Below are positions 36,708-43,861 of a stretch of DNA of 43,861 nt, piece by piece; the stretch's first letter is position 1; each line of letters begins with the position of its first letter. The position numbers were made by a program, and so were the translations under genes. The DNA comes from Candidatus Sumerlaeota bacterium (lineage in GTDB: Bacteria; Sumerlaeota; Sumerlaeia; SLMS01; JAHLLQ01), in contig JAJFLJ010000224.1 in assembly GCA_021772755.1 (NCBI GenBank), positions 1 through 43,861 on the forward strand, read 5' to 3'. The notes beneath the pieces were generated by a model that saw only the letters and a program-made list of their open reading frames with translations, made no database searches and was not told the origin of the DNA.

Positions 36708-37636
36708 GCCGCTTCGTCCGCCTTGCGAACGGCTTCCAGAAAGACCTCTTCGAGCGAAGGGCGAATGGCCGCCAGTTCCACCAGGTCCATTCCGCGCTCC
36801 ACGATGGCGCGCGCGATGGCCGGCTGGAGGGAACCGTCCGACTCGACGACCGCTTCCGCCGTGCCGTCCGTCTCTTCGGCGCGAACGGTTCGAAGCCCCT
36901 CGACGGTGTCGAGCGCCGCCCGCAGGTCCTTCGCTCCGCCCCGAACGCGAATCCGCAGGCGGGACGCGTCGCCGGTCCGCCGCAGCTCGTCGATCGATCC
37001 CTTCGCGACGATTCTGCCTGAGTTCAGAATCGCGGCGTGCGTACAGACCGCCTCGGCGTTGGAGAGGATGTGCGTCGAGAGAATGACGGTTCGCCTTCCC
37101 CGCATCGCGGCGATCAGGTTTCTGATCTCGCCGATCTGGCGCGGGTCCAGACCGTTGGTCGGTTCGTCCAGAATGACGACCTTCGGATCGCCCAGCAGGG
37201 CCTGGCAGAGCCCGATGCGCTGGCGCATGCCCTTCGACATGTTTCCCAGCAGGCGCTTTCGGGCGTACGCCATGCCGGTCTCGTCGAGCACGCGGTCGAT
37301 CTCGCGCGCCACGTCGCGGGGGGGAAGAAGCTTCATCTCCGCCATGAACTTCAGATAGTCGTCGGCGCGCATCTCGGGATAGCCGGGCGAATCCTCCGGC
37401 AGATAGCCGATCATCCGGCGGACCTTCTGATGCTCGCGCGCGGAATCGAATCCGCCGACCGTGCAGCTCCCCGCCGTGGGGCGCGAGAGCCCCGTCAGTA
37501 TGCGCATGGTCGTCGTCTTGCCGGCGCCGTTGGGACCGAGAAACCCCAGGACGTCGCCCTCCTCCACGCCGAAGGTGACGCGGTCGAGCGAGCGCAGGCT
37601 TCCGTAGTCCTTCGTGAGTTCGCGAACGTCGATCAT
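36704..37636 (-). CDS. ABC transporter ATP-binding protein (GldA-like)
   Basis: FLGPNGAGKTTTMRILTGLSRPTAG, NMSKGMRQRIGLCQALLGDPKVVILDEPTNGLDP. Confidence 0.93.
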   Translation of the reverse strand: MIDVRELTKDYGSLRSLDRVTFGVEEGDVLGFLGPNGAGKTTTMRILTGLSRPTAGSCTVGGFDSAREHQKVRRMIGYLPEDSPGYPEMRADDYLKFMAEMKLLPPRDVAREIDRVLDETGMAYARKRLLGNMSKGMRQRIGLCQALLGDPKVVILDEPTNGLDPRQIGEIRNLIAAMRGRRTVILSTHILSNAEAVCTHAAILNSGRIVAKGSIDELRRTGDASRLRIRVRGGAKDLRAALDTVEGLRTVRAEETDGTAEAVVESDGSLQPAIARAIVERGMDLVELAAIRPSLEEVFLEAVRKADEAA

Positions 37637-37658
37637 GCAGGGCGCTTCGGTGCGGAAA

Positions 37659-38501
37659 TCAGAGTCGGGCCACGATGCCTTCGACAAGACGGCAGAACTC
37701 GTCGCTGACATGCTTGCCGATCTCCATGACCTCTTCGTGCGTCGTGACGACCCCCGTCTTCAGCACATGGGAGTTCGTGATGGCGGAGATGCCGAGAACG
37801 CGCGCGCCCGCGTGCACTGCGGCCGTCGTCTCCGCGACGGTGGACATGCCGACCGCGTCCGCCATGGTCCGGTACATCTGCACCTCGGCCTGCGTTTCGT
37901 AGGTCGGCCCCGTCAGCGCCAGATACACGCCTTCGTGCAGACGAATGCCTTCGGTGCGCGCGGTCTCGCGCGCCAGGGCGAGCAGCCCGGGATCGTACGG
38001 CGCGCACATGTCGGGAAAGCGCGGACCCGTCTCGTCGAGATTCGGCCCGACGAGGGGGTTGCGAAACTGGAGATTGACGTGGTCCTCGATCAGCATCAGG
38101 TCGCCGGGCCTGAACGTTCTGTTCATCGCGCCGGCCGCGTTGCTCAGGACGACCGTCTTCACGCCGGCCATGACCAGCGCCTGGAGCGGCAGAACCGTCA
38201 GCCGCACGTCGACTCCCTCGTAGACGTGCTTGCGCCCGCTCATCAGGACGATGCGGCGGCCTCCCGCCCTGCCCAGGACGAGCCGGCCGGCGTGACCGAC
38301 CACGGTGCTCCGGGGAAAGTTCTTCAGCTCGTCGTAGGACGCGCTGTCCGTCTCCGTCATGCGCTCGGAGAACGCGCCGAGCCCGCTCCCGGCGACCACC
38401 AGTACGTCGGGGATGTCGCCGAACCGCGCCTTCAACGCGTCCGCGCATTCGCGAATCGCCGCCAGGTGCTCTTCCTTGGTATCGAGAATGGGAGCCGTCA
38501 T
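37659..38501 (-). CDS. Purine nucleoside phosphorylase (trimeric type)
   Basis: VVAGSGLGAFSERM, VGHAGRLVLG, SNAAGAMN, LTGPTYETQAEVQMYRTMADAVGMSTVAET. Confidence 0.93.
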   Translation of the reverse strand: MTAPILDTKEEHLAAIRECADALKARFGDIPDVLVVAGSGLGAFSERMTETDSASYDELKNFPRSTVVGHAGRLVLGRAGGRRIVLMSGRKHVYEGVDVRLTVLPLQALVMAGVKTVVLSNAAGAMNRTFRPGDLMLIEDHVNLQFRNPLVGPNLDETGPRFPDMCAPYDPGLLALARETARTEGIRLHEGVYLALTGPTYETQAEVQMYRTMADAVGMSTVAETTAAVHAGARVLGISAITNSHVLKTGVVTTHEEVMEIGKHVSDEFCRLVEGIVARL

Positions 38502-39268
38502 GCCTTCGCTTCCTTGCGGTTGATGGCGGAGCCGCTGGCCCCGTTCGATCCGTCGGCGAGTTTGCCCCGCAGACGCCAAAGCGTCAGGAAGCCCTTGCCG
38601 ATCTCCATGCTGGAAATCTTGGAGTGCCCGGCTCTCCGGTCAACGAACACGATGGGGATTTCGCGAACCACCGCGCCGCGGCGCTGGCAGATCGCCAGCA
38701 GCTCCATCAGGCAGCTGTATCCGTCCGAGGTCACCGCGTCGAGATCCAGCTGGCGAATCAGCGCCGACCGGTAGCAGCGGTAGCCGCTCGTGCAGTCCCG
38801 CGCGTTCAGGCCCAGGATCGAGCGCGCCAGGGTGTTCGCCCCCCAGCTCAGCAGATAGCGGTGCGGCCCCCAGTTCCGAATTCCGCCGCCCGCGATGTAC
38901 CGCGAACCGATGACGAGGTCCGCGATCTGGGCCATGTGCATGATCTCGCCAAGATGGCCGGGGTGGTGCGAGAGATCGGCGTCCATCGTCAGCAGGTGAC
39001 GGTAGCCGCGTTCCAGCCCGTAGCGGAAGCCGGCGATGTAGGCCGTTCCCAGACCGAGCTTCCCTTCGCGTTCCAGCAGGTGCAGCCGTCGGGGATGGCG
39101 GCGCATGGCCCGGCGAACGATGTCCGCCGTGCCGTCCTGCGATCCGTCATCCACGACCAGAACGTGAACGCTCGCGGGTTCGGCGAGCAGCCCGGTCATC
39201 AACCGCCCGATGTTCTCCGCTTCGTTGTAGGTCGGAACGATGACGAGCGCATCGCCGGTGGTCGTCAT
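38498..39268 (-). CDS. Polyprenol/dolichyl-phosphate mannosyltransferase (GT2)
   Basis: VIVPTYNEAENI, VLVVDDGSQDGTADI, LLTMDADLSHHPGHL, RRAGHSKIS. Confidence 0.92.
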   Translation of the reverse strand: MTTTGDALVIVPTYNEAENIGRLMTGLLAEPASVHVLVVDDGSQDGTADIVRRAMRRHPRRLHLLEREGKLGLGTAYIAGFRYGLERGYRHLLTMDADLSHHPGHLGEIMHMAQIADLVIGSRYIAGGGIRNWGPHRYLLSWGANTLARSILGLNARDCTSGYRCYRSALIRQLDLDAVTSDGYSCLMELLAICQRRGAVVREIPIVFVDRRAGHSKISSMEIGKGFLTLWRLRGKLADGSNGASGSAINRKEAKA

Positions 39269-39337
39269 GGGCGAACCTCCGCGCGGCGGCGGACGACGCC
39301 CGCGACCGTTGCGGGAGGGATCGGCGTGCTCACTCCG

Positions 39338-39787
39338 TCAGGACTTCTTCTTCCAGTTGGTCACGTCGTCCTCAGTGCCCTCCTGGCCGTCGGGGCCGTT
39401 GCTCCAAAGGTCGAAGTCCTTCTTGTGGTCGCCCGGGGAACGGTAGTTCAGCGGATTGTTCCACGCGTCCGTCGGCGCCACCTCGTCGTCCAGGTACGGG
39501 CCGTCCCACTGCGATTCGTTGATGCTGCTGGGTTTTTCGATCAGGGCGTCGAGACCCTGGCTCGTCGTCGGAAACGCGCCGACGGTCAGCTCGTAGCGCT
39601 TCAGGGCGGTGCCCGTATTGCGGATCGTCAGGTCCGTCGCCGCGATCTTCGCCTTGTTGGACTGGCCCGTCAGTTTCGGGACGGCCACGGCCAGAAGCAC
39701 GCCGATGATGACCACCACGAACATGATCTCGATGAATGTGAACGCCCGCCGTCCGGGGCGTCCGAACGTCTTGGGGAAATTCGTCAT
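39338..39787 (-). CDS. gspG: Type II secretion major pseudopilin GspG
   Basis: Prepilin motif RRAFTFIEIMFVVVIIGVLLAVAVPKL; PTTSQGLDALIEKP; DLWSNGPDGQEGTEDDVTNW. Confidence 0.88.
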   Translation of the reverse strand: MTNFPKTFGRPGRRAFTFIEIMFVVVIIGVLLAVAVPKLTGQSNKAKIAATDLTIRNTGTALKRYELTVGAFPTTSQGLDALIEKPSSINESQWDGPYLDDEVAPTDAWNNPLNYRSPGDHKKDFDLWSNGPDGQEGTEDDVTNWKKKS

Positions 39788-39881
39788 GCGGTCCGCCTTC
39801 TTCTCTCAAGTGCCCCGCCTCTTCCGGCGGGGGTGAAACACTGGGGGATCGCGGCCCGGAGTGGCAAGCCTTTGCCGGGCC

Positions 39882-40331
39882 TCAGTCCCGCCGATTCTCC
39901 CCGTCCCCCGGAAACCCGACCTCCGGCCCCTCGCTCCAGTTTGTCACCTCGTCCCCGGTGCCGTCCTTCCGGTCCGGTCCGGCGCTCCAGAGGTCGAAGA
40001 AGACGCGGTTCTCCCCCGGGGCCTTGTAGAGGAAACGCGTCCCCCAGCCGTCCCGTGGCAGGTGCGGCTCGTTCAGGTATCCGGCCCGGTTGGCGCGCTT
40101 GTCCTCCAGCAGGGCGCCGAGCCCCTCCTGGTTCGTCGGAAAGCGGCCGTGGTCGCGCTCGAAGGTCTGAAGGGCCGCGCTGATCGTTCTGATGCCGGTG
40201 GCCGTCGTGTTCCGGCGGACGATCGTCATCTGGCGGGTGACGGTCGTCGTCACGAGGGTGGCGAGAATTCCGATGATCACCACGACGAACATGAGCTCGA
40301 TGAACGTGAACGCGCGCTTTTGCCGGATCAT
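39882..40331 (-). CDS. GspG-type pseudopilin, second paralog
   Basis: KRAFTFIELMFVVVIIGILATLV; PTNQEGLGALLEDK; DLWSAGPDRKDGTGDEVTNW. Confidence 0.85.
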   Translation of the reverse strand: MIRQKRAFTFIELMFVVVIIGILATLVTTTVTRQMTIVRRNTTATGIRTISAALQTFERDHGRFPTNQEGLGALLEDKRANRAGYLNEPHLPRDGWGTRFLYKAPGENRVFFDLWSAGPDRKDGTGDEVTNWSEGPEVGFPGDGENRRD

Positions 40332-40425
40332 GGCGGGTTCCTCCTGCCGGGATGGGTCGCTCGCGGAACGCGGGCGCCCTTTCCCACAGGGCAAGAGGCG
40401 GGCCAGCGGGGGCCCGGGGCGGCTT

Positions 40426-41850
40426 CTACAGGGTCGGGTGGGCCGTTGCGGGGCGACCGCTCTGGATCTGGCGGGTCAGGTAGCTGACGATGCTCGCCAT
40501 GTTCGGATCGGTCTCGATGGCGCTCTTGATCTTGCGGCACGCGTAGATGACCGAGGTGTGGTCCTTGCCGCCGAACTTCGCCGCGATGTCGGGAAAGCTC
40601 AGGTCCGTCATCTCGCGGCAGAGGTAGAGCGCGAGGTGGCGCGGCTGGCTGAATTTCTTGGACCTGTTGCTTCCCAGCAACTGCTGTTTCGAGATCGTGA
40701 AGTAGTCGCACACGGCCTTCTGGATGTCTTCGATGGCGATGCGCCCCTGGGGCTGGCCGGTGATCAGGTGGCCGAGCACCTCGCGCGCGACTTCCATCGT
40801 GATGGGGCAGTCGTGCAGCCCTGCGTAGACCTTGATGCGCTTGAGGGCGCCTTCCAGCTCGCGCACGTTGTCGCGAATCCACTCGGCGATGAACGTCAGG
40901 ACGTCGGAGGGCACGGCCAGCGTTTCCTGGCGTGCCTTCTGCCGCAGAATCGCGATTCGCGTTTCGAGGTCCGGCGGCTGGATGTCGGCGATGACGCCCC
41001 ACTCGAAGCGCGAGCGCAGGCGCGTCTCCAGCGTCGCGAGATCGCGGGGCGGGCGGTCGCTGGTCAGCACGATCTTCTTGCCGGCGTCGAAGAGGGCGTT
41101 GAAGGTGTGGAAGACCTCCTGCTGCGTGCGCTCCTTGCCCATCAGGAACTGCACGTCGTCGAGCAGGAGAAGGTCCACGTTGCGGAACCGGCCGCGGAAC
41201 TCCACCGAGCGCTTGTGCTGGATGCTCTCGATGAAGCTGTTGATGAACTGTTCGGAGGTGACGTAGAGAATCCGCGTGGCGGGGTTGCGGCGAAGATGCA
41301 CGTGCCCGATGGCCTGCATCAGGTGCGTCTTGCCGAGACCCGAGGGGCCGTAGAGGAACAGCGGGTTGAAGGCGTTGCTCTCGGGGTCGCTGACGGACTG
41401 GGCCGCGGCGTGGGCGAAGCGGTTGCTCTCGCCGACGACGAAATCCTCGAAGGAGTAGCGGGGGTTGAGACGCGGAGACGGGAACGCCTGGTCGGGCACC
41501 GTCGCGATCATGGCGGAGTGGTCCGCGACTTCGCGCACCGGAAGCACCGCGGCGCCGGAGCGGTGGTTGTTCGAAACGTCCTCGATGGTCGTTTCCGGGC
41601 GGACGATCACGCGCACCATGAAGTCGCCGTCGGATTCGCCGGCCAGCGCCTCGCGAATCGCGTCGAGATACTTGCGGCTGATCCACCGGCGGTAGAAATC
41701 GCTCGTGACCGAAAGCAGCAGGGCGCCGTCCTGGGGATCGACGCCTTCGAACGCGACGGGTTCGAGCCACGCGTTGAACTCTTCCTCGTCGAAGGAGGAG
41801 CGCAGCCGATCCAGAGTCTTTTCCCAGATTCCGGCAGTCACCTGAGTCAT
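40426..41850 (-). CDS. dnaA: Chromosomal replication initiator protein DnaA
   Basis: NPLFLYGPSGLGKTHLMQAIGH, VDLLLLDDVQFLMGKERTQQE, FGGKDHTSVIYACRKI. Confidence 0.97.
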   Translation of the reverse strand: MTQVTAGIWEKTLDRLRSSFDEEEFNAWLEPVAFEGVDPQDGALLLSVTSDFYRRWISRKYLDAIREALAGESDGDFMVRVIVRPETTIEDVSNNHRSGAAVLPVREVADHSAMIATVPDQAFPSPRLNPRYSFEDFVVGESNRFAHAAAQSVSDPESNAFNPLFLYGPSGLGKTHLMQAIGHVHLRRNPATRILYVTSEQFINSFIESIQHKRSVEFRGRFRNVDLLLLDDVQFLMGKERTQQEVFHTFNALFDAGKKIVLTSDRPPRDLATLETRLRSRFEWGVIADIQPPDLETRIAILRQKARQETLAVPSDVLTFIAEWIRDNVRELEGALKRIKVYAGLHDCPITMEVAREVLGHLITGQPQGRIAIEDIQKAVCDYFTISKQQLLGSNRSKKFSQPRHLALYLCREMTDLSFPDIAAKFGGKDHTSVIYACRKIKSAIETDPNMASIVSYLTRQIQSGRPATAHPTL

Positions 41851-42137
41851 GAAGTACCGCCCCCGGTTTTTTGGAAGAAAGTGAGCCGAAGCACCTGTAA
41901 CGAGCGATGTCAGGTATCAGGGTCGCGGCGTGGCCTGCAAGGCTTTTCGGAATTTCGCCCGGAGTGGGGGATAAGCATTGTAACCCGTTTATTATCAGCC
42001 ATGCGAGGCGAGGCCCTTGGTGGTCAAAAGGCTGCGGAAACCACCCCTTTCCCCAGGCTCAAGTCTTCTCTTTTCAACTTTGTACGAGTGGCGAAAGGAT
42101 CGGTGAAAAAAAAGCTCGGGAAACCCTGTCCAGCCGA

Positions 42138-42181
42138 ATATCACGGGAATTTCACGGGCCTTCTACGGGCCCGCTACAGCC
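42138..42181 (+). repeat. Degenerate 11-bp direct repeat x4 upstream of dnaA
   Basis: ATATCACGGGA / ATTTCACGGGC / CTTCTACGGGC / CCGCTACAGCC. Confidence 0.7.
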
Positions 42182-42292
42182 CTCCGGGCTCTGGTCCTTG
42201 GACGGCCTAGGTCGCTTCCGGGGTCGAAGGGGGCGGGCGGCAGTCAGGCGAAGGTAGGTCGCATGGAGAAGTGATCGAGAGGTCGTTCCGTT

Positions 42293-42308
42293 GCCCCCGA
42301 AAGGGGGC
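42293..42308. repeat. Perfect palindromic hairpin with GAAA loop
   Basis: GCCCCC-GAAA-GGGGGC. Confidence 0.95.
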
Positions 42309-42314
42309 GAACTC

Positions 42315-42511
42315 GGGTAGCCGCAGGTGAGGCCAAAGGCCGATCCTGCGGTATGCCGGCAATGGTGCTGCGGCCCCAATGGGGCCGAACCATGCGGACT
42401 TCGCACACGACATCGAGAACGCGGTTCGCCTCCTTCGGAGACGCCCCTTAATCCGTCGCTTTCCGCAGGTTCCCTCGGCCCTGTCGGGCCTTCGCTCACC
42501 TGCGGCTACCC
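42315..42511. repeat. REP/BIME-like element: two composite hairpins in inverted arrangement
   Basis: 17-nt perfect inverted repeat GGGTAGCCGCAGGTGAG (42315-42331) / CTCACCTGCGGCTACCC (42495-42511); copy 1 CCGCAGG..GGCC AAA GGCC..CCTGCGG (42321-42351); copy 2 CCGCAGGT..GGCCC TGTC GGGCC..ACCTGCGG (42463-42505). Confidence 0.85.
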
Positions 42512-42814
42512 ACAATCAGCCGCGTTCGCGGCTGTCTTTGGGAGAAGGAACGCGGGCTCCTTCGGGGGACTACCGAAGGAAGATGGTGACAGCATGAGCC
42601 GATCGCGCTTCACAGCGGATCGGGACTGCCGGGAATCGCCCCGTTTCCCATAGTAGGGACATCCATGCGGGGACCCCTGGGCTTGCCCGCAACGCACGGG
42701 AACAAAGCCAAGATGCGCCCCCGTGCGCGCAGGAGTTCGGGTAACGCTTGCGGCAAGGTCGATATCCAGGATGATCGCCGCTGGAAATTCCGAAGCATCC
42801 AAGGAGACATCGTC

Positions 42815-43861
42815 ATGCCCCCCTTGCTGGACGGACTCGACGAGACGTATCGGACGGATTTGGAGCGGATCACGGCTCCCATGACGAAAATCTACAATGC
42901 CCTGCTAAGGAGGCTTTCAAAGGCGGCCTCCGAGGAAGAGTACTTCGAGATCTACACGAGATTCGCGGTGCGACAGACGGGGACGGCACTCATATTCGAA
43001 GGGGCGCTCCTGGAGTGCGACATGGAACACCTTCCCCGGATCGGCTACTACCAGTCACCCGTGGTCTATTTGGCGTATGTGTCGGAGAGCGCGTTGCGAG
43101 AGGAGATGAATTCTGGTTCTGAATTCCTGCGTGAGAGGCGGGCCAAGGTCGCGTTGTCCCGGACGGACGAAGATCTCGACGAGGATCTCAGTTATTCGAT
43201 ATACTACGGTCTAGTGACTAATTTCTGGGGCCTCCACCTGTATGAGGAATCCCTGCGGGAGGAGGTCTTCAACGACATCTTCTTCAATCCGAAACGAACT
43301 CCTTTCGGAGACATATCGAACGCCAAGTCCGACGGAATGGATGCTCTCCGGCGCGCCATCGGAATGCTGATGCTCGACCGGCCCGCTCCCGCCCGCTCCC
43401 TGATCGAGCAGCTTGTCAAGTGGTACGGTGACGGCGATTCCACCTCGGGAAGCTACCCCTTGAATCATCTTCTCGGCAAGCCGTACCCGTATCACCTGGC
43501 CTTTATGGTCGATTGCTGGTATCGGGCGAAGCTCGCTTCGGACAGATCGGAGCAGCGGGATTGGGCCCAGAAGGCCATGAAGTTCCAGTTTCTTGCGCGG
43601 TCCAAGTGCAGGGCACACTACAGCTCGATATATCGAGCCGGCTCGATCTCCCTGGGTCTTTCGTTCGCGATCGAGTTCGATCTGCATCCGGAATGGGTCA
43701 GGTTGGTGCTACAGGGGGACCAGGAATGCGTTCTGGACTCGAATCGCGCGGCTTACCTCCGCGCCCGCGAACTGAACGTCTGGAACCGCACGCCGGACGC
43801 AAACTGGCCGTCCAGCGACCACGTTCTTAAACTAGGTAGCGAGATTCGCACTGAGATGGCC
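42815..43861 (+). CDS. Hypothetical protein (3' truncated by window edge, at least 349 aa)
   Basis: Open frame from ATG 42815 to the window end with SD AAGGAG at 42801: MPPLLDGLDETYRTDLERITAPMTKIYNALLRRLSKAASEEEYFEIYTRFAVRQTGTALIFEG...; absent from the ORF track because no stop is reached. Confidence 0.75.
   Translation, partial: MPPLLDGLDETYRTDLERITAPMTKIYNALLRRLSKAASEEEYFEIYTRFAVRQTGTALIFEGALLECDMEHLPRIGYYQSPVVYLAYVSESALREEMNSGSEFLRERRAKVALSRTDEDLDEDLSYSIYYGLVTNFWGLHLYEESLREEVFNDIFFNPKRTPFGDISNAKSDGMDALRRAIGMLMLDRPAPARSLIEQLVKWYGDGDSTSGSYPLNHLLGKPYPYHLAFMVDCWYRAKLASDRSEQRDWAQKAMKFQFLARSKCRAHYSSIYRAGSISLGLSFAIEFDLHPEWVRLVLQGDQECVLDSNRAAYLRARELNVWNRTPDANWPSSDHVLKLGSEIRTEMA

Noticed and set aside
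40192-42210. 672-aa plus-strand ORF
   Set aside because: Antisense to dnaA and gspG; no recognisable domain.
42152-42802. Short ORFs (42152-42499, 42207-42515, 42506-42802 and others)
   Set aside because: They lie across the palindromic tract, overlap in several frames and lack RBS or motifs; more likely non-coding.

Overview
High-GC bacterial chromosomal window, lineage not determinable from sequence alone. It is densely coded, with about 35 CDS supported by recognisable protein motifs.

Contents from left to right:
- Two tandem clpP genes and tig on the minus strand.
- The rpsF-ssb-rpsR-rplI operon, an LptF/LptG-family permease, and a low-molecular-weight (arginine-type) phosphatase with a histone H1-like Lys/Ala/Thr/Pro tail.
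- A large amidase_3/golvesin-like/FN3 secreted protein, two small unknown genes, and a GH38 alpha-mannosidase.
- A duplicated two-gene secreted cassette (TSP3-type Asp-rich protein plus Gly-rich surface-like protein), with a secreted ChbG/YdjC-family deacetylase between the copies.
- An amidase_2 lipoprotein, a secreted unknown, a GT-C-like membrane protein and dnaG.
- A MacAB-like ABC efflux operon bracketed by Cys-rich exported proteins.
- An AMIN-amidase_3.
- A Gld-type ABC/DUF4340 operon, a purine nucleoside phosphorylase, a DPM-type glycosyltransferase, two gspG-type pseudopilins and dnaA.

Right of dnaA is a roughly 960-bp non-coding tract. It holds 11-bp phased repeats and many perfect hairpins, including two related composite palindromes in inverted arrangement. 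It is followed by an edge-truncated unknown CDS with atypical codon usage that the ORF track missed.

The most interesting items are the phosphatase-H1 tail fusion, the duplicated TSP3/Gly-rich cassette with its 22-residue repeats, and the hairpin tract next to dnaA. No tRNA, rRNA, CRISPR array or transposase gene was recognised. All homology calls are from motif recognition, not searches.
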